Shown here: piece after piece, positions 27,784 through 36,888 of the stretch
Layout: each line of letters begins with the position of its first letter
Position numbering within the stretch: the first letter of the stretch is position 1
NCBI RefSeq assembly: GCF_900106835.1
Contig: NZ_FNNR01000010.1
Span: 1-64,000 of the forward strand
Source: Arthrobacter sp. cf158
GTDB taxonomy: Bacteria > Actinomycetota > Actinomycetes > Actinomycetales > Micrococcaceae
Direction: 5' to 3'
Length of the DNA stretch: 64,000 nt
Made by a program: the position numbers and the translations under genes
The notes under the pieces: generated by a model
Database searches by the model: none
What the model was told of the DNA's origin: nothing
What the model saw: the letters and a program-made list of their open reading frames with translations, nothing else

Positions 27784-28860
27784 TTAAAGGAAGCGGTCCA
27801 GCAAGCTGGCTTCCGCCATGCGGCTCAAGCCCTCGCGGACTGTACGGGCACGCTGATCGCCGATGCCGTCAACAGTCATGAGGTCATCGATGGTGGCCGC
27901 CATGAGGTTCTGGAGCCCTCCGAAGTAGTCCACCAGGCGGTCGGCCACTGCCTTCGGGACGGACTTCAAACCGGACAGCAGCCGGTAGCCGCGCGGTTGA
28001 ACCACGGCATCCAGTTGCTCAACCCCACCAGCGAACCCGATGATGTGGGCGATGCGGCTGAGGTCGATCAGTTCAGTCGGGCCCAGGTTGAGGAGGGCCT
28101 GGACGGCTTCCTCGATCTCTTCCGGGGTGGCGTCGGGGTCAGAGTAGTCACGGATGATGACGTCGCTGCCCGGGCCCCGGCCCATGGTGAGCTCCTCCAC
28201 CTGGAGGGAAAGGAGCCGGCCGTCCTCGCCCAGTTCAAGGACGTATTGGGCGATTTCCTCGGAGATGCGGCGAACCATTTCCTGGCGCTGGAGTGTCACG
28301 GCGACGTCCCTGACGGTAACCAGGGCTTCGATTTCCAAGGCAGAAAGGGAACTGGTGACTTGGTCCAACCGTGCGCTGTACCGTTCCAGCGTTGCCAGGG
28401 CCTGGTTGGCCCTGGCCAGCACCTTTTCGGAGCCCTCCAGCACGTGCCGCAGGCCGTTCACGTAAAGAGCGATGATCTGCATGGATTGGCTGACTGAAAT
28501 GACGGGAACGCCGGTCTGGATGGCCACGCGCTCGGCGGTGCGGTGCCTGGTGCCGGATTCCTGGGTTTCGATGCTCGAGTCCGGAACCAGCTGGACTGCC
28601 GCGCGCACGATGTTGCTGGCGTCCTTGTCGCAAATGATGGCGCCGTCCATCTTGGCCAACTCACGGAGCCGGGTGGGGGAGAAGTCGATGCCGATATCGA
28701 AGCCACCGGAACAGATGGAGTCGATGGTGCGGTCATAGCCCAGCACAATCAAGGCCCCAGTGCGCCCACGGAGGATGCGTTCGAGGCCATCGCGTAACGG
28801 AGTTCCGGGTGCGACTCTGGCCAGAGTCGCCTTGAGCGATTCTTCCGGGCTCCGGGCCAT
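27784..28860 (-). CDS. disA: DNA integrity scanning diadenylate cyclase DisA
   Basis: 358 aa. It makes c-di-AMP from two ATP and scans DNA for branched structures. The N-terminal DAC domain carries the catalytic DGA (AKMDGAIICDKDA) and the RHR motif (ESGTRHRTAERVA). A coiled linker (~145-290) leads to C-terminal helix-hairpin-helix DNA-binding repeats (LMAATIDDLMTVDGIGDQRA). radA lies upstream on the same strand with one membrane gene between; in Bacillus and mycobacteria disA and radA are neighbours and RadA restrains DisA. Confidence 0.97.
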   Translation of the reverse strand: MARSPEESLKATLARVAPGTPLRDGLERILRGRTGALIVLGYDRTIDSICSGGFDIGIDFSPTRLRELAKMDGAIICDKDASNIVRAAVQLVPDSSIETQESGTRHRTAERVAIQTGVPVISVSQSMQIIALYVNGLRHVLEGSEKVLARANQALATLERYSARLDQVTSSLSALEIEALVTVRDVAVTLQRQEMVRRISEEIAQYVLELGEDGRLLSLQVEELTMGRGPGSDVIIRDYSDPDATPEEIEEAVQALLNLGPTELIDLSRIAHIIGFAGGVEQLDAVVQPRGYRLLSGLKSVPKAVADRLVDYFGGLQNLMAATIDDLMTVDGIGDQRARTVREGLSRMAEASLLDRFL

Positions 28861-29139
28861 AGGGTTTCCCTTCGAAGGTGTAAGCCACGGCTCACAGACA
28901 AGCTGAATCCGGCGTCAGTGCGCTCAACAAAAATGCCCACATGACGACAAGCACAATGATAGGGCTTCCGGGCACTGTTAACCGCACCAGCAAGCCCCAA
29001 AGTGGGTCATTTCGTGATGTTCCATGAGCCTTGGAAGGTGCATTTCCCGAGCCTGTCCTACAGGTGCACTTTGGGAACTTTCTCCCCTGAGGTGGGCAAA
29101 TATAACAAATTGGTGTAGATACCCGGGCGATGCCGGCGT

Positions 29140-29763
29140 TTAGTAATCCACCTGGCGCTTGAGCTTATTCCCGAGCCAGAGCATCGCAAAGCTCACTACG
29201 ACGAAACCTACTGTGATGGCCAACGCGAAGACCACCACGCCACCCCAGCCGCCCGCCCGTGCGGGATCGATGAACCAGTACGGGTACCAGTTGACGAACG
29301 CGCCACGAATCAGGCTGTAAGCCAGGTAAAACACGGGGTAGATGAGCCAGTACCAGATGTGCCGGACTTCAAGGCGCGCCCGTGGGGGTTGGAACAGCCA
29401 GTCGGCAACCATCACCACGGGAATCAGGTAGTGGACCACGAAGTTGACCCACGGAACCATGGATCCCAGGTCCTGCCCTGTGAGGAGCGCGCCGAAGACA
29501 ATGCCCACAATGGCCATGGCAATGGTGGCCGTGCCACGGGTGACATCGTCCGCTTCGGTTGGCCGCTTGCGGATAAGAACCCGGTAGCCACTGATAAGGA
29601 GCACTGCGGCGGCGAAGAGATTCGAAAGGTTGGTGAAGTAGCTGAAGAAGTTCCAGACGTCGAACCCCAAGCCAATGTGGACAGCCAGTTGCGTCCCCAC
29701 CGCCACCAAGGTCAAGAGGCCGAAGAAAAAGCGTCCCCCGATAAGCACAGTTCTTTTGGTCAT
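29140..29763 (-). CDS. Pr6Pr-family integral membrane protein
   Basis: 207 aa with six predicted membrane helices. Family features are FFSYFTNLSNLFAAAVLLI, WVNFVVHYLIPVVMVADWL and YWLIYPVFYLAYSLIRGAF, plus WYPYWFIDP. Pr6Pr proteins are multi-pass bacterial relatives of androgen-induced gene/FAR-17a-like membrane proteins; the function is unknown. It sits between radA and disA on the same strand, splitting the usual pair. The 54-base gap to radA suggests co-transcription. Confidence 0.85.
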   Translation of the reverse strand: MTKRTVLIGGRFFFGLLTLVAVGTQLAVHIGLGFDVWNFFSYFTNLSNLFAAAVLLISGYRVLIRKRPTEADDVTRGTATIAMAIVGIVFGALLTGQDLGSMVPWVNFVVHYLIPVVMVADWLFQPPRARLEVRHIWYWLIYPVFYLAYSLIRGAFVNWYPYWFIDPARAGGWGGVVVFALAITVGFVVVSFAMLWLGNKLKRQVDY

Positions 29764-29817
29764 GAGCCAATCCTTGCCGAACCCGCAGCCCGGAAGGTGT
29801 GCGACACCCCGGAAGGG

Positions 29818-31191
29818 TTAAGTGATCAGCAGTTCCAGGGCCTCCGCCAAGTGGCCTACTTCGCGCACCGAGAAGCCCTCCGGGATGACACCTGCGCCTG
29901 CCGGGCTGGCCGGAACAATCGCGTGGGTGAAGCCCAGCCGGTGGGCTTCCTGGATGCGCTGGTTGATACCGGGAACCGGACGGACTTCACCTGCCAGGCC
30001 CACCTCGCCAAACGCAATGAGCCGCTGGGGAAGCGCCTTACGGGATTTGGCCGATGCCACAGCCAACGCAACCGCCAGGTCCGTAGCCGGCTCGGTGAGC
30101 TTCACGCCGCCCACGGTCGCCACGTAGGAATCGTCTTTGTGAAGCATGCACCCGGCCCGCTGCTGAAGGACCGCGAGGAGCATGGCAACCCGGGAGCTCT
30201 CCAGGCCGCTGGTGGCACGGCGTGGCTGCGAGTTGGGGCTCTCCGCCAGCAGCGATTGGACTTCGGCAAGCAACGGCCTGCGACCCTCCATGGTCACCGT
30301 GATGCAGGTCCCTGAGACAGGCTCACGCGTCCGCGAAACAAACAGCCCGCTGGGATCCGCAAGGCCTTCGATGCCTGCCTCATTAAGATCAAAGCATCCG
30401 ACGTCGTCCGTTGCACCGTAGCGGTTCTTGACGGCCCGGAGCAGACGCAACCGGGAGTGGCGCTCGCCCTCGAACTGACAGACCACGTCCACCAGGTGCT
30501 CCAGCAGCCGCGGACCGGCGATGGTGCCTTCTTTGGTCACGTGGCCCACCAGCAGCGTGGTCATGTTCCGCCGCTTGGCTGCGGCAATGATGGAGGCGGC
30601 TACCTCGCGGACTTGGGAAACGCCCCCGGCGCTGCCTTCAACATCCGCGCTGCTCAGCGTCTGGACGGAATCCACGATCAGCAACTTAGGCTCCAGCTTC
30701 TCCACCTGGCCCAGTGCCTGCCCAAGATCGGTTTCCGCAGAAAGATAGAGAGTATGTGCGACGGCGTCGATGCGTTCAGCGCGCAGCTTCACCTGGGCCG
30801 CAGACTCCTCGCCCGTGATGTACAAAACGTCCTGGCCGGTGCGGGCGAACTTGGCGGCGACGTCCAGCAGGAGCGTGGACTTTCCGACGCCGGGCTCCCC
30901 GGCGAGCAGGATGACGGCACCAGGAACAAGCCCTCCTCCCAGCACGCGGTCCAGCTCGTCCACGCCCGTGGGCAGGAATGCCGCAGTTGTTCCATCCACC
31001 TCAGCGATACGGCGGGCCGGCTCCAGAACGGTGGCGGCCGCCGTCGTCCGCGCGACAGTGGCACCGTATTCCTCAACGGTGCCCCAAGCCTGGCACTCGC
31101 CGCAGCGACCCACCCACTTGATGGCGGTCCAACCGCACTCGGCACACTTGTAGGCGGGAGTCTTGGATGCGCGTGTAGTCTTGGTGGCCAT
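29818..31191 (-). CDS. radA: DNA repair protein RadA (Sms)
   Basis: 457 aa. An N-terminal C4 zinc finger (CAECGWTAIKWVGRCGECQ) precedes the RecA-like ATPase with Walker A LAGEPGVGKSTLLL and the RadA motif KNRYG (KNRFG in E. coli, a conservative change). The C-terminal Lon-protease-like domain (~285-455) is present but not a protease. RadA is a hexameric helicase that drives branch migration in recombination and tempers DisA. First gene of the radA-Pr6Pr-disA run on the minus strand. Confidence 0.97.
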   Translation of the reverse strand: MATKTTRASKTPAYKCAECGWTAIKWVGRCGECQAWGTVEEYGATVARTTAAATVLEPARRIAEVDGTTAAFLPTGVDELDRVLGGGLVPGAVILLAGEPGVGKSTLLLDVAAKFARTGQDVLYITGEESAAQVKLRAERIDAVAHTLYLSAETDLGQALGQVEKLEPKLLIVDSVQTLSSADVEGSAGGVSQVREVAASIIAAAKRRNMTTLLVGHVTKEGTIAGPRLLEHLVDVVCQFEGERHSRLRLLRAVKNRYGATDDVGCFDLNEAGIEGLADPSGLFVSRTREPVSGTCITVTMEGRRPLLAEVQSLLAESPNSQPRRATSGLESSRVAMLLAVLQQRAGCMLHKDDSYVATVGGVKLTEPATDLAVALAVASAKSRKALPQRLIAFGEVGLAGEVRPVPGINQRIQEAHRLGFTHAIVPASPAGAGVIPEGFSVREVGHLAEALELLIT

Positions 31192-31356
31192 GGGTTCAAG
31201 GTTAGTCGCGGGGACTGACAGTATTAGGCAGAGTCCACCTGCACCATCAGTTCGCGGTGCGCAGGCGCCCGATTCGATGCCGCGCTTCGCGTTCGATGGT
31301 AGGAACGGTCTAAACCGCAGCGAGTCGTCGAAATGGACCGGGCGTCAACGCGGCGC

Positions 31357-32055
31357 CTACACCGCCCGCCCACCATGCCGGGCTGCGTCCACAAACACCG
31401 CTATGCCCGTCACGCCCAGGGTGACACCGAGCGAAGCGACGACGTCCGTGAGCCAGTGGTACCCAAGGTAGATCCGGCTGTAACCAACCAGCAGCGTCAG
31501 CAAGGCAGCGCCGGTAAACGCGAGCACCGCCGTCGTGCGAGTGCCGGAACGCGACACGATCAGGTAGGTGAGGACCAGCGCGAAGATGCCTGCGCCGAGG
31601 GTGTGGCCGGACGGGAAGGAGAGGGCGTCGTCCGGGCCCAGCAAAAAATCGGACGACGGCGGCCGGGAGCGGCCCACATCCTGTTTGATCAGAGTGGAGA
31701 GGACAACGGCAAGCAGCATGGCGCCCATCAGCACCGCCGGGCGCCAGAGTTCCCGCTTCCAAACCGTCCACATGACTGCCACCGCAACACCAATACCTGT
31801 CATCCACACAGGCGAGGTCACGGTGGTCAGGGCCGTGAGGACAGCGGTGAGGGCAGGGCCCCGTGAATCGACCATGAAGCTGTGGACCGTGCCGTCCATG
31901 GTGGCCAGCCCGGTCTGGGACAGCACTGCAGCGAACATCAGCCAGAAGATGGCGTCGCCCGCCACCAGCAAGCCACCTGCCCAAAGGAACAAGGGCCGCT
32001 GCCGTTGCCGGAGCGCCGGTGCAGCCCGAAAGCGTGTGGAAAAGGCAGGGATCAT
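31357..32055 (-). CDS. PAP2-family membrane phosphatase
   Basis: 232 aa, about six membrane helices. The three phosphatase motifs are intact: KQDVGRSRPP, FPSGHTLGAG (catalytic His) and SRIYLGYHWLTDVVAS (nucleophile His and Asp). The active site faces the outside of the membrane. Likely substrates are phosphatidic acid, phosphatidylglycerol phosphate or undecaprenyl diphosphate; the sequence does not decide between them. It stands alone between radA and the FUSC gene. Confidence 0.92.
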   Translation of the reverse strand: MIPAFSTRFRAAPALRQRQRPLFLWAGGLLVAGDAIFWLMFAAVLSQTGLATMDGTVHSFMVDSRGPALTAVLTALTTVTSPVWMTGIGVAVAVMWTVWKRELWRPAVLMGAMLLAVVLSTLIKQDVGRSRPPSSDFLLGPDDALSFPSGHTLGAGIFALVLTYLIVSRSGTRTTAVLAFTGAALLTLLVGYSRIYLGYHWLTDVVASLGVTLGVTGIAVFVDAARHGGRAV

Positions 32056-32145
32056 CGGACCATTCTGTCAAGCGGGTCTGAAGCTTCTCTGTGAAGGTCT
32101 GCGGGAACTGTGAACATCTGCGGCAACTGTGAAGGTCTGCGAGGA

Positions 32146-33273
32146 CTAAAGTGCCGGCAGCACAGCCCGCGCTTCCTCCGGCTCCATCCCGCTCGCTTCC
32201 AAGAGATCCACCATGAGCGGGCGGAACAGCATCACCACGGTTTCGCCCTCCAACCTCTGGACGTCCAGCATCTTGGGGTGCAGCCGGGCCGCGATGTCAG
32301 AGAGGTCGTTCCGGGCGCGGCGCAGGTGTACCCGGCGGGTGCCTTCGCTCTGCTCGGACAAGCCAATGGTCATCTCATCGATCGCGGCTGCGGTTTCCTG
32401 CAGGACCTCGGAGATACTGTCGATCGCTTCATCGGAGAGGGCCGCATGGTTGATGGCGCTGGTGAGCCGGCGGGCAAACACCCGGCTGTTACGCAGCGCG
32501 AGGTCGATGTACTCCAGGGAATGTTCCAGGCCGGCCAGCTCGTCGCGATGCCTCCGGTGGGCTGGAGCCAGGGTTGCCACCTCACCGGAAGCCCGCAGCG
32601 TTTGCCGCATCCGGTCCACCAGAGGCTGACAGTTCCGGCCGCGGATCAGGGCGTGCCAGGCCTGCGTGGAATCGCTGTCCACCATGGCTTTGGCGCACTC
32701 ACGCAGCACTTCGGCGAGCTCATGCAGGATCTTCTGGACGTCCTTGCGGGGTTCGCGCCGCGGATCCTTCGGCACCAGGATGGTCACCAGCAACGCGAAC
32801 ACACCACCAACCACCGCATCCAGGCTGCGCGTAAAAGGCCCGCCGGCCGGCGCCGGCAGCAGCACCACCAGCAAGGACTGCAGCCCCAGCTGCGTGGTGA
32901 AAATAGTGCCGCTGTCCAGGAACCTGGCCAGGAGGATGGAGAAAAGAAGTACGACGGCGGCCTGCCAGATCCCGGCGCCCAGCCAGTGAAGCAGCAGGTC
33001 ACCAACAACGATGCCCAGTGTGCAGCCAAGGCCCACCTCTATGACCCGGCGCAGGCGCGGATCGCGGGAGAATCCGAGTGCGATCAGGGAAGACGTCGCG
33101 GCAAACAGAGGCCCTTGGTGGCCCAGCACATATTCAGCGAAGGCGTAGGCACCCACCGCGCACACAGTCATCTGGATGGCAGGGGTTAACGAGTTCCTGC
33201 TCCGGACCAAACCTGTCCGGACTCTGGCGCGCAGGAACCTCTTGCTTGCAGAAAATCCCTTTGCGGAAGCCAT
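32146..33273 (-). CDS. FUSC-family (aromatic acid exporter-like) membrane protein
   Basis: 375 aa from ATG 33273, preceded by GGAAG. An in-frame GTG at 33402 gives 418 aa but would place the coding start inside the Pho box, so the shorter form is preferred. The N-terminal half has ~6 membrane helices (ATSSLIALGFSRDPRLRRV and VVVLLPAPAGGPFTRSLDAV are FUSC-like). The C-terminal half is a long helical cytosolic domain. Related proteins export aromatic acids in enterobacteria. It is divergent from pstS and may share its control region. Confidence 0.85.
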   Translation of the reverse strand: MASAKGFSASKRFLRARVRTGLVRSRNSLTPAIQMTVCAVGAYAFAEYVLGHQGPLFAATSSLIALGFSRDPRLRRVIEVGLGCTLGIVVGDLLLHWLGAGIWQAAVVLLFSILLARFLDSGTIFTTQLGLQSLLVVLLPAPAGGPFTRSLDAVVGGVFALLVTILVPKDPRREPRKDVQKILHELAEVLRECAKAMVDSDSTQAWHALIRGRNCQPLVDRMRQTLRASGEVATLAPAHRRHRDELAGLEHSLEYIDLALRNSRVFARRLTSAINHAALSDEAIDSISEVLQETAAAIDEMTIGLSEQSEGTRRVHLRRARNDLSDIAARLHPKMLDVQRLEGETVVMLFRPLMVDLLEASGMEPEEARAVLPAL

Positions 33274-33378
33274 GTCTTCCAGTCTATTTGCCCACGGTGC
33301 GTTCCAACGCAGGGCACCGACCGCAACGGCAGTGCCGCTCAAGGTGGCGCGCGCCACATCACCCAATGGTCCGCCGTC

Positions 33379-33400
33379 GTTCACTTTCTGTTCACCTTCC
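33379..33400 (+). promoter_or_regulatory. PHO box (PhoP direct repeats) upstream of pstS
   Basis: GTTCACTTTCT (33379-33389) followed directly by GTTCACCTTCC (33390-33400) forms two 11-bp direct repeats with the GTTCA core. This is the PhoP-binding arrangement described in Streptomyces and corynebacteria. It lies 124 bases before the pstS GTG. pstSCAB is therefore probably induced by PhoPR on phosphate starvation. Confidence 0.75.
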
Positions 33401-33523
33401 ACAACAGGTCCCGTTACCTGCGCTCCTTACCTTCAGTAAAGGAACACATTGGTCCATAGCTCGCGCACGCCGAAATCTCCGTTCGGCCCGCATCAGATAA
33501 ATCCCTGGAAGGGGTACATCCAA

Positions 33524-34645
33524 GTGAAGGCAACTCGCTTCGGCCGCAACGCGGCAATCGCGGTCATCGCAGCAGGCGCACTCGCGCTCACCGCTTGCGG
33601 TTCAGACAACGCAACGGGCACCACTGGCGGCACCCAGTCCGCTGCAGCAGGCACCAAAGTCACCGGCACCCTGACCGGCATCGGCGCCTCCTCCACCGGC
33701 GCAGCCATGGATGCGTGGAAGGCCGGCTTCGCCAGCGCCAACCAGGGCGCCACCGTGCAGTACTCCCCGGACGGTTCCGGCGCAGGCCGCAAGGCCATCA
33801 TCGACGGTTCGGCACAGTTCGCCGGCTCCGACGCTTACCTCAAGGACGAAGAGCTGGAGAGCTCCAAGGCCAAGTGCGGCCCCGACGGCGCCATCAACAT
33901 CCCGGTCTACATCTCCCCGATCGCTGTGGCCTTCAACATTCCTGACGTCAAGGAACTGAAGCTCGACGCAGCAACGGTGGCCAAGATCTTCCGTGGCGAG
34001 ATTGCCAACTGGAACGACCCCGCCATCGCCGCCCTCAACGCCGGCGTCACCCTTCCGGACCTCAAGGTCACCCCGGTGAACCGCTCCGATGACTCCGGTA
34101 CCACCACCAACTTCACCGACTACCTCGCAGCTGCTGCTCCCGAGGTCTGGACCGACAAGGCTGCCGGCATCTGGCCCGCAACCCTGAAGGGCGAGAACGC
34201 CAAGGGCACCTCCGGCGTCGTCAAGACCGTCACCGACACCCCGGGTGCCGTGACCTACGCTGATGACTCCGCTGTCTCCGGCAAGCTGGGCACCGCCTCC
34301 ATCAAGGTGGGCGAAGAGTTCGTCAAGATCTCCGCAGACGCTGCAGCCAAGGCTGTAGAAGCCGGCAAGGCAGTTGACGGCCGCGCCGCAAACGACGTCG
34401 CCATCAAGCTGGACCGCAAGACCACCGTGTCGGGCGCCTACCCCGTAGTCCTCGTCTCCTACCACGTTGTGTGCACCACCTACGAGACCAAGGAAGTTGC
34501 TGACCTGGTCAAGGGCTTCGAAACGTACGTCGTTTCCGACGAAGGACAGAAGACCGCAGCTGACGCCGCGAAGTCCGCACCGCTCTCCAAGACGCTGCAG
34601 GACAAGGCCAAGGCCGCCATCGAAACCATCAAGGCCAAGTCCTAA
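33524..34645 (+). CDS. pstS: Phosphate ABC transporter substrate-binding lipoprotein PstS
   Basis: 373 aa from GTG 33524 (GGAAGGGG upstream). A lipoprotein signal peptide ends in LALTAC. It binds inorganic phosphate outside the membrane and delivers it to PstCA. Phosphate-site motifs are visible: TGIGASSTGAAMDAW, GSGAGRKAIIDGSAQFAGSD and NRSDDSGTTTNFTDYL. First gene of pstSCAB behind a Pho box. Codon usage is strongly biased to C-ending codons, a sign of high expression. Confidence 0.97.
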   Translation: MKATRFGRNAAIAVIAAGALALTACGSDNATGTTGGTQSAAAGTKVTGTLTGIGASSTGAAMDAWKAGFASANQGATVQYSPDGSGAGRKAIIDGSAQFAGSDAYLKDEELESSKAKCGPDGAINIPVYISPIAVAFNIPDVKELKLDAATVAKIFRGEIANWNDPAIAALNAGVTLPDLKVTPVNRSDDSGTTTNFTDYLAAAAPEVWTDKAAGIWPATLKGENAKGTSGVVKTVTDTPGAVTYADDSAVSGKLGTASIKVGEEFVKISADAAAKAVEAGKAVDGRAANDVAIKLDRKTTVSGAYPVVLVSYHVVCTTYETKEVADLVKGFETYVVSDEGQKTAADAAKSAPLSKTLQDKAKAAIETIKAKS

Positions 34646-34782
34646 GGTTTCCCGGCGGGTTTTCTGAACCCGGCTGAACACTGAAGTTCCCTGTCCCGCG
34701 CCGAGTGGCCGCAGAGCCGCTGGAGCGGGGCAGGGAACTTAGCCATGTAAGACCAGTTCACTCCAGACTGAAGGAACGTGAA

Positions 34783-35715
34783 GTGACCACCAACTCCCTG
34801 ACAACCTCCCAAGGCGCAGGACGCGCCGGGGACAAGGTTTTCTCCGGGGCCGCCATGGCCGCAGGGTGCCTGATTCTTGCGGTCCTCTTCGGAGTCGCGC
34901 TGTTCCTCGTGGTGCAGGCAATTCCGGCCCTGACGGCCCCTGCAGAGGACATCCAGGGCGGCAACGGCTTCTTCGCCTACATCGCCCCCATCGTGGTGGG
35001 AACCCTGATTGCCGCCGTGATCGCCCTCGTCATCGCCACCCCCGTGGCAATCGGCGTGGCACTGTTCATCTCCCACTATGCCCCCCGCCGGCTCGCCGCC
35101 GGCCTGGGCTACGTGGTGGACCTGCTCGCAGCCATCCCCTCCGTTGTTTACGGCGCCTGGGGTGCGGCTTTCCTGGCCAAGGAAATCTCACCCGCCTACG
35201 ACTGGCTGGCCACCTACCTCGGCTGGATCCCCATCTTTGAAGGACCGGCATCCGCCACCGGAAAAACCATCCTGACCGCGGGCATCGTCCTGTCCGTCAT
35301 GGTCCTGCCCATCATCACCTCCCTGTCCCGCGAAATCTTCCTGCAGACCCCCAAGCTGCACGAGGAAGCAGCGCTCGCACTGGGAGCCACCCGCTGGGAA
35401 ATGATCAAAATGGCGGTGCTGCCCTTCGGTCGCCCCGGCATCATCAGCGCCATCATGCTGGGCCTCGGCCGGGCACTCGGCGAGACCATGGCCGTTGCCC
35501 TGGTGCTCTCCTCCGGTGTCCTCACTGCGAGCCTCATCCAGTCCGGCAACCAGACTATCGCCGCGGAAATTGCCCTGAACTTCCCCGAAGCCAGCGGTAT
35601 CAAGGTCAACACGTTGATCGCCGCCGGCCTGGTGCTGTTCGTCATCACCTTGGGCGTGAACATGATCGCCCGCTGGATCATCACCCGGCACAAAGAATTC
35701 TCGGGAGCCAACTAA
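34783..35715 (+). CDS. pstC: Phosphate ABC transporter permease PstC
   Basis: 310 aa from GTG 34783 with AAGGA 7 bases upstream (an open frame continues upstream without a better start). Six membrane helices. The EAA loop EEAALALGATRWEMIKMAVLP contacts PstB. PstC pairs with PstA to form the phosphate channel. The pstS-pstC gap (137 bases) could hold an mRNA-processing or attenuation site, consistent with excess PstS over permease. pstA starts immediately after its stop. Confidence 0.96.
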   Translation: MTTNSLTTSQGAGRAGDKVFSGAAMAAGCLILAVLFGVALFLVVQAIPALTAPAEDIQGGNGFFAYIAPIVVGTLIAAVIALVIATPVAIGVALFISHYAPRRLAAGLGYVVDLLAAIPSVVYGAWGAAFLAKEISPAYDWLATYLGWIPIFEGPASATGKTILTAGIVLSVMVLPIITSLSREIFLQTPKLHEEAALALGATRWEMIKMAVLPFGRPGIISAIMLGLGRALGETMAVALVLSSGVLTASLIQSGNQTIAAEIALNFPEASGIKVNTLIAAGLVLFVITLGVNMIARWIITRHKEFSGAN

Positions 35716-36819
35716 ATGTCCGCCACAGTAGTCCGCAAGCGCTCAGCGCTCACCAAGGGCCAGCTGCCCAAGTTCGCGCCCTACATTGTCCTGGCCGTCG
35801 CGCTCATTGTGGGTGCGGCCATCATGGCGCTCATCGGTTTCAACGCCTTCGGCTGGGGCATCGTGTCCGCCATCCTGTTTGCCGTGGGCCTCGTTTCCTG
35901 GAGCGGTGCTGTTGAAGGCTCACGGAAGGCCAAGGACAAGCTCGCCACATGCCTGGTGGTGGGCTCGTTCCTGATTGCACTCCTGCCCCTGATCTCAGTG
36001 ATCTTCACTGTGCTGGTCAACGGCATCCCCGGCCTCATCACTCCCGGCTTCCTGGGCACCTCCATGAACGGTGTCACGGGCGCGTTCGACAACAAGGCAG
36101 TGGAGGAAGGCGCCCCGGTACTCGGCGGCATCTACCACGCACTGCTGGGCACCATCCAGATCACGCTCCTTGCCACTGTCATCTCCGTACCCGTGGGCCT
36201 CCTGACCTCCATCTACCTGGTGGAATACGGCAACGACCGTCCGCTGGCCCGCGCCATCACGTTCTTCGTGGATGTCATGACCGGCATCCCCTCGATCGTG
36301 GCCGGCCTCTTCGCGGCAGCGTTCTTCTTCGCCATCGTTGGCCCCGGCACCAAGACCGGCGCGGTAGCCGCCGTCGCGCTTTCCGTCCTGATGATCCCTG
36401 TTGTTGTCCGCTCCAGCGAGGAAATGCTCAAGATCGTCCCCAACGAGCTCCGCGAGGCCTCGTACGCGCTGGGCGTGCGCAAGTGGCGGACCATCACCAA
36501 GGTGGTTATTCCGACGGCGATCTCCGGCATCGCGTCCGGTGTCACCTTGGCGATCGCCCGGGTTATTGGCGAAACCGCGCCGATCCTGGTGACGGCAGGC
36601 TTCGCCACCACTATCAACAACAACGTCTTCGGCGGCTGGATGGCATCGCTGCCCACGTTCATTTACACGCAGATCCTCAACCCGACGTCGCCGTCCAACC
36701 CTGAGCCCTCGGATCAGCGTGCTTGGGGCGCGGCGCTGGTGCTGATCATCCTGGTGATGCTCCTGAACCTCGGAGCCCGCCTCATAGCCCGTCTGTTCGC
36801 GCCCAAAACGGGACGCTAG
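35716..36819 (+). CDS. pstA: Phosphate ABC transporter permease PstA
   Basis: 367 aa. An N-terminal extension with about three additional membrane helices (residues ~20-105) precedes the usual six-helix permease. The EAA loop is ELREASYALGVRKWRTITKVV. The start ATG directly follows the pstC TAA with no gap, so the permease pair is translated together. PstA forms the channel with PstC. Confidence 0.96.
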   Translation: MSATVVRKRSALTKGQLPKFAPYIVLAVALIVGAAIMALIGFNAFGWGIVSAILFAVGLVSWSGAVEGSRKAKDKLATCLVVGSFLIALLPLISVIFTVLVNGIPGLITPGFLGTSMNGVTGAFDNKAVEEGAPVLGGIYHALLGTIQITLLATVISVPVGLLTSIYLVEYGNDRPLARAITFFVDVMTGIPSIVAGLFAAAFFFAIVGPGTKTGAVAAVALSVLMIPVVVRSSEEMLKIVPNELREASYALGVRKWRTITKVVIPTAISGIASGVTLAIARVIGETAPILVTAGFATTINNNVFGGWMASLPTFIYTQILNPTSPSNPEPSDQRAWGAALVLIILVMLLNLGARLIARLFAPKTGR

Positions 36820-36888
36820 CCGGGCCGGCCGCCGGTTGTGACGGCGGCACCTTCAAACTTCCACACCCCCAAGGAACAAAGGAACACC

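Noticed and set aside
28861..29139. Riboswitch or small gene in the disA-Pr6Pr gap
   Set aside because: Two GGTGCA-containing direct repeats and a short hairpin occur near 29035-29075, but there is no known riboswitch core and no open frame with a ribosome-binding site.
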